From JADJYF01 sp050186725 (lineage in GTDB: Bacteria > Pseudomonadota > Gammaproteobacteria > Ga0077536): a stretch of 64,000 nucleotides of DNA. A program made the translations under genes and the position numbers. Below, in pieces: positions 16,512-24,651 of this stretch. The stretch is taken from positions 28,263 through 92,262 of the forward strand of contig JBFWYG010000012.1 in the NCBI GenBank assembly GCA_050186725.1, given 5' to 3'. Under the pieces are notes generated by a model. The model had not been told where the DNA came from, searched no databases, and saw only the letters and a list, made by a program, of their open reading frames with translations. Position 1 is the first letter of the stretch; each line of letters starts with the position of its first letter.

Positions 16512-17510
16512 ATGCGCAACAGTCCCGCCGCCACCGAACTCCTCACCCCGGCCCAGCTCGATGCCGTGCGCAGCCGCTCCGATGCCTGGGGCGTGGCGCT
16601 GGTGGCGCATGCCTGGCTCACCATGCTGGCGGCGGCCGCGCTGTTCGTGCTGTGGAAGAACCCACTGACCTACCTGCTGGCGGTGATGGTCATCGGCAGT
16701 CGCCAACTGGGGCTCCTGATCCTGATGCACGATGGCGCGCATGGCAGCCTCGCGCGCAGCGCCTGGCTGAATCGCTTCCTGGCCCAGGGCTTCTGCGCGT
16801 GGCCGACCTTCGCCGATACCGACGTCTACCGCACCTACCACCTCAAGCACCATATGCGCACGCAGCGCGAGGACGATCCGGACATCATCCTCTCGGCGCA
16901 CTTCCCCATCACGCGGGCGAGCCTGCGTCGCAAGCTGCTGCGCGATCTGAGCGGCCAGACCGGCTTCGCGCAGCGCAAGGCGCAGGTCCTCCAGGCGCTC
17001 GGACCGGGGACGCTGCCCAGCGCCGCGCGCGCGTGGCGCTACTGGCAACATCTCGGCCCACAGACGCTGGTCAATCTCGGCCTGTGGGCGTGCGCCTGGC
17101 GCCTCGGCCATGGCTGGCTGTATCCCGCGCTGTGGCTGGTCCCGCTGCTCACCTGGCAGCAGCTCGTGCTGCGCATCCGGAACATCGCCGAGCATGCGAT
17201 GGTGCGCGCGCCCGACGACGTGTTCGGTAACGCGCGCACCACCCTCGCCAATCCGCTGGAACGCCTGTTGGTCGCGCCCTACCGGGTCAACCTGCATCTC
17301 GAGCATCACCTACTGATGTGGGTGCCCTGCTATCGCCTGGCGCTGCTGCGACGCTATCTGTGCGAGAACGGCTTCGGCGCGCGCATCGAGACCGAGCCGG
17401 GCTACCTGGCCGTGATACGCAAGGTGACGGTGGCGCGCGACGACGAGGCCGGCCCGCGCAGGCGGCAGCGTGCGAGCGGCACGTTCAGCCAGGGCTTCGA
17501 GGCGGGTTGA
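16512..17510 (+). CDS. membrane fatty acid desaturase family protein
   Basis: Integral-membrane di-iron desaturase or hydroxylase of 332 residues. The three histidine boxes are present in order: HDGAH, HLKHH (within TYHLKHHMRTQ) and HLEHH (within VNLHLEHHLLMW), together with an extra NIAEH. Hydrophobic segments precede box 1 (WLTMLAAAALFVLW, LTYLLAVMVIGS) and lie between boxes 2 and 3. It probably acts on an acyl or carotenoid-like lipid chain with O2; the substrate is not readable from sequence. The last four bases overlap the start of the PPOX gene, and the Crp-family gene follows, suggesting one transcript. Confidence 0.9.
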   Translation: MRNSPAATELLTPAQLDAVRSRSDAWGVALVAHAWLTMLAAAALFVLWKNPLTYLLAVMVIGSRQLGLLILMHDGAHGSLARSAWLNRFLAQGFCAWPTFADTDVYRTYHLKHHMRTQREDDPDIILSAHFPITRASLRRKLLRDLSGQTGFAQRKAQVLQALGPGTLPSAARAWRYWQHLGPQTLVNLGLWACAWRLGHGWLYPALWLVPLLTWQQLVLRIRNIAEHAMVRAPDDVFGNARTTLANPLERLLVAPYRVNLHLEHHLLMWVPCYRLALLRRYLCENGFGARIETEPGYLAVIRKVTVARDDEAGPRRRQRASGTFSQGFEAG

Positions 17511-18010
17511 GGCGCCGACGCGAGCGCGTGGAAGCACTGCCCCAGGAACTGCTCGCCGAGATTCTCGACCGCGAGCCCGTGGCGCGCCTGGCCCTGCTCG
17601 GCGACGACGGCGCGCCCGAGGTCACGCCCATCGTGTTCGCGCGCGTCGCGCAATCACTCTATTCGCCGATTGATGGCAAACCGAAGAGCGGTACGCGGCT
17701 CGCGCGGCTGCGCCACATCGCGCGCGAGCCACGGGTCGGGCTGGTGATCGATCGGTATGCGCACGACTGGCGGAGGCTGTGGTGGCTGCGCCTCGCGGCC
17801 CTCGCGCGCGAAGTGAACGCCGAGCATCCGGACTTCGAGGCCGCCAGCGCCGCGCTGCGCGGCAAGTATCCGCAGTATCGCAGCACGCCGCTGTTCAGCG
17901 GCGAACCCACCATGATTCGCTTCGACATCCTGAGCTCGCGCTGGTGGAGCGCGTCCGGGCTCGATGCCCTGCGCGACGACAGACCGCCCGCGGCGCCCAT
18001 TCATGACTGA
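17507..18010 (+). CDS. PPOX-class (pyridoxamine-phosphate-oxidase fold) protein
   Basis: Split-barrel flavoprotein-like protein of 167 residues, or 160 if GTG 17528 is the start. The TTG start is listed because it overlaps the desaturase stop (TTGA) and has GAGG just upstream. Motifs are ARLALLGDDGAPEVTPIVF, the 'PIDGKPKSG' segment that binds the cofactor phosphate in this class, and RVGLVIDRY. It resembles 'probable F420-dependent' PPOX proteins; FMN or F420 cannot be told apart here. It ends within the start of the Crp-family gene. Confidence 0.8.
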   Translation: MRRRRERVEALPQELLAEILDREPVARLALLGDDGAPEVTPIVFARVAQSLYSPIDGKPKSGTRLARLRHIAREPRVGLVIDRYAHDWRRLWWLRLAALAREVNAEHPDFEAASAALRGKYPQYRSTPLFSGEPTMIRFDILSSRWWSASGLDALRDDRPPAAPIHD

Positions 18011-18713
18011 GCCGCGGGCCGCGCCGCGAAACGGGCTGCTCGCGCGCCTGCCGCCAGACGCCCTGGCGCGCCTCGCGCCCGACCTCGAACCGATAGCGCT
18101 GGTCGCCGGCCAAGTGCTGCACGACGCAGGCAGTTCGCCCGGCCACGTGGTCTTCCCGCTCGCCGGCATCGTCTCGCTGCAATACCTGACCGAGGCCGGC
18201 GGCTGCGCGGAGATCGCCCAGGTCGGCAACGATGGCGTGATCGGCGTGGCGCTGTTCATGGGCGGCGAGTCGACGCCGGGTCGCGCCGTGGTGCGCGCCG
18301 CCGGCCAGGCATTGCGCCTGCCCGCCGCGCAGCTCAAGACCGAGTTCAAGCGGCACGCCGAACTGCACGTAGCGCTGCTGCGTTACACCCAGGCGCTGCT
18401 GACGCAGATGGCGCAGACCGCCATCTGCAATCGGCATCATCAGATCGACCAGCAGCTATGCCGCTGCCTGCTCCTGTCCCTGGATCGCGTCACGGGCAGC
18501 ACCCTGGCGCTCACCCAGGAACTCCTGGCGCAGCTGCTCGGCGTACGTCGGGAAGGTGTGAGTCAGGCGGCGGCGAAGCTGCAGCGCGAGGGCGCGATCC
18601 GCTACACCCGCGGCCGCATCGTGGTGCTCGATCGCGCGCGTATCGAAGCCTTGTCCTGCGAGTGTTACCGCGTCGTCCGTCGCGAGACCGAGCGCCTGGC
18701 GGCGCTGGAATGA
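18003..18713 (+). CDS. Crp/Fnr-family transcriptional regulator
   Basis: Regulator of 236 residues whose ATG overlaps the preceding stop. The N-terminal cyclic-nucleotide-binding-like domain (GQVLHDAGSSPGHVVFPLAG, IAQVGNDGVIGVALFMGG) lacks the N-terminal cysteine cluster of Fnr and the clear cAMP-binding signature of Crp. The C-terminal winged helix reads LTQELLAQLLGVRREGVSQAAAKL, then GAIRYTRGRIVVLD. Its position at the end of a desaturase-PPOX transcript suggests it may control membrane-lipid or stress genes, including its own operon. Confidence 0.9.
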   Translation: MTEPRAAPRNGLLARLPPDALARLAPDLEPIALVAGQVLHDAGSSPGHVVFPLAGIVSLQYLTEAGGCAEIAQVGNDGVIGVALFMGGESTPGRAVVRAAGQALRLPAAQLKTEFKRHAELHVALLRYTQALLTQMAQTAICNRHHQIDQQLCRCLLLSLDRVTGSTLALTQELLAQLLGVRREGVSQAAAKLQREGAIRYTRGRIVVLDRARIEALSCECYRVVRRETERLAALE

Positions 18714-18726
18714 TCGGGCGAACGAT

Positions 18727-19014
18727 TCAATGCCAGCGCTTCGAGGGCTTCACCACCGTTGCCATCTTGCGCGGAAAAAACACATGAAAGCCACGCAGCG
18801 CCAGCGCCGCGGCGAGGCCGGCGGCGAGCAGGCTGGTGATATCGAATGGCTGCGACGGATGCGCGGCCAGTGCCACGCACCCGACCCCGCCGATCACCGC
18901 GCCGGCCATGCCGACCAGCACGTCGGCCACATAGGTCGGCCCCGCGAGATTGCTGAGGCGACTGGCGCCGTAGCCGGCCAGCACACCGAGCACGATCCAG
19001 GAAAGCAGGTTCAT
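18727..19014 (-). CDS. GlsB/YeaQ/YmgE-family small membrane protein
   Basis: Protein of 95 residues with three hydrophobic segments. The first reads WIVLGVLAGYGASRL; the middle one has GMAGAVIGGVG, the Gly-zipper motif of this stress-associated 'transglycosylase-associated' family; the last is LLAAGLAAALALRG. It is longer than E. coli YeaQ because of a basic C-terminal tail. Molecular role unknown, often stress-induced. Convergent with the Crp-family gene, 13 bases apart. The 250 bases on its other side hold no further gene. Confidence 0.82.
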   Translation of the reverse strand: MNLLSWIVLGVLAGYGASRLSNLAGPTYVADVLVGMAGAVIGGVGCVALAAHPSQPFDITSLLAAGLAAALALRGFHVFFPRKMATVVKPSKRWH

Positions 19015-19263
19015 CGCGAGACTCGCAGTGCGGGGCGAGCGATGGTGCGCTCCGCATCCTGGCCGGTCTGTTCGCTGCAGCGCTTAGCGGCGACGCAATG
19101 CGGTGTGCCGCACTGACCGGGGCCGGCCGATGCCGTAGGCTGCCTGGCTGGGGCGGCCCGTCCGCGATGACCGGCGCCCAGGCTCCACGCCCGAAGACTC
19201 CCGCGCTGGCGCCACCTCCGACAACCCCGCGTTCCGTCCGAGCCATGCCGGTCGGCACCCCTC

Positions 19264-19551
19264 ATGGAACTCATCCCCATGCAAATCTATGTAGGCAATC
19301 TTGCCCAAGGCGTTACCGCCGACCAACTGCGTAGCGCATTCGCCCCGCTCGGCTCCGTCACACGCGCGGTGGTGATGCAGGAGGCAGGTTCCGGCCGCTC
19401 CAAGGGCTTTGGCTTCGTGTTCATGCCCAACCGCGGCGACGCGCAATTGGCGGTGACCGCGCTGCACGCCACGCTGATGGAGGGCAGCCGGCTGCAGGTC
19501 AATGAAATGCTTCCGCTGACGCCGCACGACTCACAACGCGTTGCGCCGTGA
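19264..19551 (+). CDS. RNA-recognition-motif (RRM) protein
   Basis: Single-RRM protein of 95 residues (90 if ATG 19279 is used, which starts at the RRM itself). Both RNP motifs are clear: RNP2 IYVGNL and RNP1 SKGFGFVFM, with the order and length of bacterial Rbp-type glycine-poor RRM proteins. These bind RNA and are often cold-induced. The start of the protease gene falls inside or just after its last codons, so the two may be co-expressed. Confidence 0.92.
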   Translation: MELIPMQIYVGNLAQGVTADQLRSAFAPLGSVTRAVVMQEAGSGRSKGFGFVFMPNRGDAQLAVTALHATLMEGSRLQVNEMLPLTPHDSQRVAP

Positions 19552-19561
19552 TCCGCCCGCG

Positions 19562-20323
19562 GTGAGCGATGTCACCCCCGTCGCCGCGGAGCAGGATACG
19601 CTGCTGTTCAGCGTCGTGCCGGTGGCGACCTTCGCCGGCGAACGCGCGCTGACCCATGCGACCGGTTTCCTCTATGCCGAGGGTGAGCGCCTGTTCCTGG
19701 TCACCTGCCGTCACGTGCTGTGCGACGAGACCGCCGATCACCATCCGGATCGCATCGAGGTCGAACTGCACACCGACGTGCGGAACCTCGCCGCGTCCGT
19801 GCGCTTCTCCTTGCCATTGTTCCGCGATGGCCGCGGACTGTGGTGCGACGCGCGCGATGACGGGGGCGCGATCGACGCCGCCGCCATCGAACTCGAGCGC
19901 GAGCATCTGCCCGCCGCCGCGCACATCAAGCCCTTCAGCGCCGCGCACCTGCCGACCGAGAACGACTTTCCCGGCGTCGGCAGTTCGGTCCTGATCGTGG
20001 GATTTCCCCTTGGCTTCCACGACCAGCTGCACCACCTGCCCGTGGTGCGGCAGGCGGTGGTGGCCTCCGCCTATGGTCTGCGCTTCGACGGCCATGGTTA
20101 CTTCCTCACCGACGCGCGCACCCATCGTGGCACCAGCGGCGCACCTGTAGTCATGCGCATGCCGCCCGACAACAAGCGTTTCGGTGACCTGGCCTGGCTG
20201 CTGCTGGGCATCCATGCCATGCGCCTCGACCTGTGCTCGCGGGACCTGGAGCAGGACGAGGCCCTGGGGCTGAACTGCGCCTGGTACAGCGGCGTGCTGC
20301 CGGTCCTGGTCAACCCGCGCTGA
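19562..20323 (+). CDS. trypsin-fold serine protease-like protein
   Basis: Protein of 253 residues from GTG 19562 (a TTG seven codons upstream overlaps the RRM gene). A chymotrypsin-like triad can be placed at His in VTCRHVLC, Asp in GAIDAAAIEL and Ser in HRGTSGAPV, with the oxyanion GTSGAP motif intact and SSVLIVGFPLGF between. There is no signal peptide, so it looks cytoplasmic, which is unusual for this fold. No PDZ domain is present, unlike HtrA. It is similar in outline to stand-alone 'trypsin-like peptidase domain' proteins of unknown role. Confidence 0.75.
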   Translation: MSDVTPVAAEQDTLLFSVVPVATFAGERALTHATGFLYAEGERLFLVTCRHVLCDETADHHPDRIEVELHTDVRNLAASVRFSLPLFRDGRGLWCDARDDGGAIDAAAIELEREHLPAAAHIKPFSAAHLPTENDFPGVGSSVLIVGFPLGFHDQLHHLPVVRQAVVASAYGLRFDGHGYFLTDARTHRGTSGAPVVMRMPPDNKRFGDLAWLLLGIHAMRLDLCSRDLEQDEALGLNCAWYSGVLPVLVNPR

Positions 20324-21178
20324 CTAGGCCTGCAGTCGCGCACGCAGCGCGGCGATTTCGTCCAGCGCCTTCTCCATCTCGTGCTGACGCGCCGGTGGCA
20401 CCAGGAACACGAAGCCGTCGCAGCCGCGCGCGGTGAAGTCGTTCAGTACCTTCTCGTCCTGCGGCGCGCCGAACAAGAGCACCGTCATCGCGTGGAAGTC
20501 GCGGCCCACGGCGTCGCACGCGCGGCGCAGGTCGGCGAGCGGGTCGCCCTCGTAGCGGTCATAGATCGGCATCCAGCCGTCCGCGTAGTCGGCGACGCGC
20601 GCCGGCACCGCGTCGGAGTTCGAGCCGATGTAGATCGGCGGTCCGCCCGGCTGGAAAGGCTTGGGATAGGACCAGGACGGCCCGAAGTCCACCCACTCAC
20701 CGTGAAATTCAGCCGGCGAGTCGTGCCACAGCGCGCGGATCGCGAGCGCGCGTTCGCGCACGATGTCCCAGCGCGCCTTGAACGAGGCGCCGTGATGCTC
20801 GATGGCTTCCTTGATCCAGCCGCCGGCGATGCCGAACAGCACGCGGCCCTGCGAGAGATGATCGAGCGTGGCGATGGCCTTGGCGGTGATCAGCGGGTCG
20901 CGCTCGGTGAGCAGGCACACGCCGGTGCCGAGCTGGATGCGCTCGGTCACCGCCGCGCAGGCGGCGAGCGCGGTGATCGAGTCGTGCATGCGCGCGAAGG
21001 GCTCCACCATGTCGGCGCGGTGGTACTTGTTCTTGCGGTGCCTGACCGGCACGTGGCTGTTCTCGGCGAAGAACAGCATGTCGAGCCCGCGTTCCTCCAC
21101 CGCGCGCGCCAGCGCCGGCGGCGCCAGTGTCTGGTCGGTGGGCAGCAGGCAGACGCCGAAGCGCGGGCCGGTGTTCAC
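20324..21178 (-). CDS. luciferase-like (LLM) flavin/F420-dependent oxidoreductase
   Basis: TIM-barrel oxidoreductase of 284 residues. The start is a GTG overlapping the SDR stop (GTGA). The bacterial-luciferase-like pattern is seen in LDMLFFAENSHVPV, IQLGTGVCLL, TLDHLSQGRVLFGIAGGW and PPIYIGSNSD. It closely resembles the class annotated as TIGR03619-type F420-dependent enzymes, but FMNH2 is possible. It is the last gene of an HpaB-SDR-LLM set on the minus strand, which suggests successive redox steps on one substrate. Confidence 0.87.
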   Translation of the reverse strand: MNTGPRFGVCLLPTDQTLAPPALARAVEERGLDMLFFAENSHVPVRHRKNKYHRADMVEPFARMHDSITALAACAAVTERIQLGTGVCLLTERDPLITAKAIATLDHLSQGRVLFGIAGGWIKEAIEHHGASFKARWDIVRERALAIRALWHDSPAEFHGEWVDFGPSWSYPKPFQPGGPPIYIGSNSDAVPARVADYADGWMPIYDRYEGDPLADLRRACDAVGRDFHAMTVLLFGAPQDEKVLNDFTARGCDGFVFLVPPARQHEMEKALDEIAALRARLQA

Positions 21179-21978
21179 GTGCGCGCCGGGTGGAACTCGC
21201 GAATGAAGCCCGGCTGCTTGCGCCACAGCTTGCCGGCGGACAGCCCGCCGTCGACCACCATGGCGTGCCCGACCACGTAGCTGGATGCGTCGCTGGACAG
21301 CCACAGGATGGCCGCCGCCAGTTCCTCGGGCTCGGCCATGCGTGGTAGGGGCTGGTCGTCGACCGCCGCGGCGCGCACCTTCTCGATGCGGTCCAGCCAG
21401 CGCGCGTCCTTGACGCCGGTGTGGATCGGGGTCGCGACGTTGCCGGGACACACGGCGTTGACGCGTATGCCGTCCTCGGCGAGTTCCAGCGACACCGAGT
21501 GGGTGAAGTTGATCACCGCCGCCTTGCAGGCGGCGTAGACATGCGGCGAGAAGCCGCCGGCCAGGCCCGCGACGCTCGCGACATTGACGATGGTGCCGGA
21601 CTTGCGCGGCTGCATGAGACGCGCGGCATGCTTGGTGCCGAGCACCACGCTGCGCTGGATGATTTCCTGCGAGTAGTCGTACTGCTCGATGGGCAGGCTC
21701 GCGATGGGGCCCATCACGCCGACGATGGCGGCGTTGTTGACCATCGCGTCGAGCTTGCCGTGGCGTTCGGCGATGCGCGCGAAGGCGCGCTCGAAGTCGG
21801 GCTCGTGGCGCACGTCGAGTTCGAGGAACTCGGCCTCGCCGAGCTCGGCCGCGAGCGCGCGACCCTTCTCGGCCTGCACATCGCCCAGGTAGACGAACGC
21901 GCCCAGGGCGCGGAACAGCTTCGCGGTCGCGGCGCCGATGCCGCTCGCGCCGCCGGTGACGAAGGCTACTGTGGTCAT
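21175..21978 (-). CDS. short-chain dehydrogenase/reductase (SDR)
   Basis: Classical SDR of 267 residues with N-terminal TGGASGIG nucleotide-binding motif, NNAA, the catalytic Ser (VASVAG) and YxxxK (YAACK), then NAVCPGNVATP. Asp in LGDVQAE after strand 2 suggests NAD rather than NADP. The C-terminal extension (KLWRKQPGFIREFHP) is longer than usual. The stop overlaps the start of the LLM gene. A palindromic repeat pair separates it from the HpaB-type gene upstream. Confidence 0.92.
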   Translation of the reverse strand: MTTVAFVTGGASGIGAATAKLFRALGAFVYLGDVQAEKGRALAAELGEAEFLELDVRHEPDFERAFARIAERHGKLDAMVNNAAIVGVMGPIASLPIEQYDYSQEIIQRSVVLGTKHAARLMQPRKSGTIVNVASVAGLAGGFSPHVYAACKAAVINFTHSVSLELAEDGIRVNAVCPGNVATPIHTGVKDARWLDRIEKVRAAAVDDQPLPRMAEPEELAAAILWLSSDASSYVVGHAMVVDGGLSAGKLWRKQPGFIREFHPART

Positions 21979-22010
21979 GTGATCTCCCCGGAAAAGTGAT
22001 GTCTGGCGTT

Positions 22011-22068
22011 GGCCGATTGAAATCGGCCCTACAGGTGGCTCCGTTGTAGGGCCGATTTCAATCGGCCA
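22011..22068. repeat. inverted pair of palindromic interspersed repeats
   Basis: GGCCGATTGAAATCGGCCC and, 12 bases on, GTAGGGCCGATTTCAATCGG, each self-complementary and also complementary to each other. Same family as the elements at 9.6-9.8 kb. The pair sits between the HpaB-type and SDR genes and could trim or terminate the transcript. Confidence 0.88.
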
Positions 22069-22087
22069 CGCACGGCGCCGCCGATCG

Positions 22088-23584
22088 TTATTCGCACCCC
22101 TTCTCGCAGCACTGTCCCGGCTGCTTGGCGTTCGACGCGTTGCTCGTCAGCACGCCGCGTTCCATCAGGCGTTCGACCAGCGCGCGCTTCTCGCCGACCG
22201 GGTAGCGGCGGAAGATCTCGGCCTTCATCGCCTGCGGCGAGCCGCCGCCGTGCAGGCTGATGAGCGACATCCAGCCGGCCGCGTCGGACGCGGTCAGGTC
22301 CTCGATGAAGCGCGCGACCTGTGCGCGCTTGTCGTAGGGGATGTCGGCGCGGCCGCCGAGCACCGCGGCGAGCGAGGCGCGCGTCTCGGGATTGTGGTCG
22401 TCGTCCGGGCCCGGCAGCGCGACGATGAGGCCGCCCGAGACCTCGTGGGCGAGGCGGTGCATGTCGTAGATCTGGGTCGCGAGCAGGAGCTTGCCGATGT
22501 TGGAGAACACCGCGTCGGGCTCGGCCACGCCGGCCGGGTCGATTTGCGGGTAGACCGAGGCCGCGACGCCACAGGCATAGAAACCTTCGACGGTCTTGAT
22601 CAGTTCCACCATGGTGTCGCGCAGGTGGGTATTGCGCAGCATCGACAGGCCGTTGGCCTCGATCATCAGCGCGCCGGCGCCGATCAGCAAATCGCCAAAG
22701 CCCGCGCGCGCGCCGATGCAGGAGTGACGATGATGCGTGGCATAGCTCTTGGTCAGGAACTCGGAATGCTCGTACTCGCCGCACAGGAACACGCGGTCCC
22801 AGGGCACGAACACGTCGTCGAACACGCACACCGCGGTGGTCTGGCCGTACTTGTTGCTGAAAATCGCCTTGTCCTCGCCGGGACGGCCGGCCGGGCGCGC
22901 GATCATGGTGAGCCCGGGCGCGTCGACCGGCAGCGCGCAGGCAATCGCGAAGGGCGCGTCCTCGGCGGTCATCGCGCGCCCTGGCAGCACCAGCAGCTCG
23001 TGCACGTAGGGCGCCGAGGTGACGATGGCCTTGGTGCCGGAGATGCGCACCCCGCCCGCCTCGCGCTTGCTCACGTGTACGTAGGCGTCGGGGTTGGCCT
23101 GCTGATGCGGGCGCAGGCTGCGGTCGCCCTTGGCGTCGGTCATGGCGATGCCGACGGTCAGATCCTCGTCCTGCACGCGCGCGAGATAGGCGCGCAGCCG
23201 CGCGTGATACTCACCGCCCACCGCCGCATCGAGGCGATGGGTCAGCTGCCAGGCGGCATTCAGGCCATCCATGGTCAGGTAGCGCATCGCGCAGCCGGTC
23301 TCCTGGCACACGAGGCGCGTGTACTCGAGCTTGGCGAGCAGGTCGTCGCCGTCGCGGTTCAAAGCGAGGAAGCGGTTGACCTGGCGCGTGCCGTCCAGGT
23401 TGGGCGCGAGGGCCAGCGCGGCGCGGGCGGCATCGAGCGCGTAGTCGTAGGTGACGCCGATGGCATTGATGCCCGGCGCGAGGCGCGGCTCGTCCGCCAC
23501 GCTCGTCACCGCCTGTCCCTCGACGAACACGCGAGGCGTGTAGCGGCGCAGGGATTCACGGTAGTCGGCGGCGGACATCAGCAT
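22088..23584 (-). CDS. 4-hydroxyphenylacetate 3-hydroxylase (HpaB)-family monooxygenase
   Basis: Flavin-dependent protein of 498 residues in the HpaB/AbfD family (acyl-CoA-dehydrogenase fold). Family marks: PHQQANPDAYVHVSKR, GTKAIVTSAPYVHELLVLP, FDDVFVPWDRVFLCGEYE. 4-Hydroxybutyryl-CoA dehydratases of the same family need a 4Fe-4S cluster with a His-x6-Cys pair; here the matching segment (THHRHSCIGARAG) has Ala in place of that Cys, so a monooxygenase using reduced flavin is more likely. The C-terminus has an unusual cysteine-rich tail, QCCEKGCE. No HpaC-type reductase adjoins. It heads a minus-strand set with an SDR and an LLM enzyme. Confidence 0.87.
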   Translation of the reverse strand: MLMSAADYRESLRRYTPRVFVEGQAVTSVADEPRLAPGINAIGVTYDYALDAARAALALAPNLDGTRQVNRFLALNRDGDDLLAKLEYTRLVCQETGCAMRYLTMDGLNAAWQLTHRLDAAVGGEYHARLRAYLARVQDEDLTVGIAMTDAKGDRSLRPHQQANPDAYVHVSKREAGGVRISGTKAIVTSAPYVHELLVLPGRAMTAEDAPFAIACALPVDAPGLTMIARPAGRPGEDKAIFSNKYGQTTAVCVFDDVFVPWDRVFLCGEYEHSEFLTKSYATHHRHSCIGARAGFGDLLIGAGALMIEANGLSMLRNTHLRDTMVELIKTVEGFYACGVAASVYPQIDPAGVAEPDAVFSNIGKLLLATQIYDMHRLAHEVSGGLIVALPGPDDDHNPETRASLAAVLGGRADIPYDKRAQVARFIEDLTASDAAGWMSLISLHGGGSPQAMKAEIFRRYPVGEKRALVERLMERGVLTSNASNAKQPGQCCEKGCE

Positions 23585-23724
23585 GGCGGGTCTCTCGGCG
23601 TGAACGGGTAGCGGGCGCCCCGCAGTTTACACCGCGCGTTCAAGCCCCGGCACGCGCGGGACGCAGCCGAGGCGCCCCTTCGAGGGTGGTGACGGCGAGG
23701 GCGATACTGCATCATCGCCGCACC

Positions 23725-24651
23725 ATGTCGGTCCACCTCAAACTGCTGCTGGCCTGCCTGTTCTGGGGCGCGACGCCGACCATCGGGCGCGTGCTCGCGG
23801 AATTCAAGGCGCCCTTCGTAGTGGTGTGCGGGCGTTTCATGGTGGCCTGCGTGTTCCTGGTCGCGTTCTGCGCCGCGGCCGGCCAGTTCCGCGCGGTGCC
23901 GCGGCGACACTGGTGGCGCTTCGCCGCACTCGGCGCGACCGGCATCCTGCTGCACAACGGGCTCCTGTACAAAGGCCTGGAATACACCAGCGCGACCACC
24001 GCCTCGATCGTCGTGTCGCTGATCACCATCCAGGTGGTGGTACTCGACCTGCTCATCTATCGCCGCCTGCCCGATGGCCTCACCCTGTGCGGCGTGCTGC
24101 TGAGTTTCATCGGCACCGCGGTGGTGTTGAGCGAGGGCGACCTCGCGCGTCTCGGCGCCATCGGTCTCGGCCCGGGTGAAGCGCTGGCCTTTCTCTCGGC
24201 GCTGGCCTGGGCCGTGTACTCGGTGCTCGGTCGCGATCTCCTGGACAGCTACTCGCCGCTGCTGGTCACCACCTACGCCGCGCTCGCCGGACTCGCGATG
24301 CTGCTGCCTTTCCTGGCGGTCGAGCCGCGCGCGACGGTCGCGGTGTTCAGCGACCCGCGCGCGCTTATGCTGATGTTCTTCCTCGGCCTGGTCGGCTCGG
24401 CGCTCGGCTTCCTGTGGTACTCGCAGGCGATGCTCGCGCTCGGCGCGGTCGGCACGGCGGTGTACATCAACCTGACGCCGATCTTCGGCGTGGCGGCGGC
24501 GGCGCTGTTCCTGGGCGAGCGCGCGAGCCCGGCGGTGCTGGTCGGCGGGGCGGTGGTGGTCGCGAGCCTGATGCTGGTCAATCGCCCGCGCTGGCCGTGG
24601 CGGCGGCGGGCGTCGCCCTTTCCGTCCGCCGCACCAGCACGCCGGCCGTGA
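23725..24651 (+). CDS. DMT-family (EamA) transporter
   Basis: Inner-membrane carrier of 308 residues with ten predicted helices in two EamA repeats (starts LACLFWGATPTIGR; second repeat from AFLSALAWAVYSVLGRDLL). The typical helix-closing YINLTPIFGVAAAALFLGE is present. The ATG at MSVHLKLLLA is the natural N-terminus. The substrate is unknown; relatives export amino acids or metabolites. Its last 74 bases overlap the 3' end of the convergent MFS gene, an unusually long overlap. Confidence 0.9.
   Translation: MSVHLKLLLACLFWGATPTIGRVLAEFKAPFVVVCGRFMVACVFLVAFCAAAGQFRAVPRRHWWRFAALGATGILLHNGLLYKGLEYTSATTASIVVSLITIQVVVLDLLIYRRLPDGLTLCGVLLSFIGTAVVLSEGDLARLGAIGLGPGEALAFLSALAWAVYSVLGRDLLDSYSPLLVTTYAALAGLAMLLPFLAVEPRATVAVFSDPRALMLMFFLGLVGSALGFLWYSQAMLALGAVGTAVYINLTPIFGVAAAALFLGERASPAVLVGGAVVVASLMLVNRPRWPWRRRASPFPSAAPARRP

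Noticed and set aside
19015..19263. Gene in the 250-base gap before the RRM gene
   Set aside because: Only short low-complexity frames; more likely the promoter region of the divergent GlsB-like and RRM genes.
22088..23584. 4-hydroxybutyryl-CoA dehydratase
   Set aside because: The His-x6-Cys cluster ligand pair is broken (Ala replaces Cys) and the upstream cysteine spacing differs from CxxxC.
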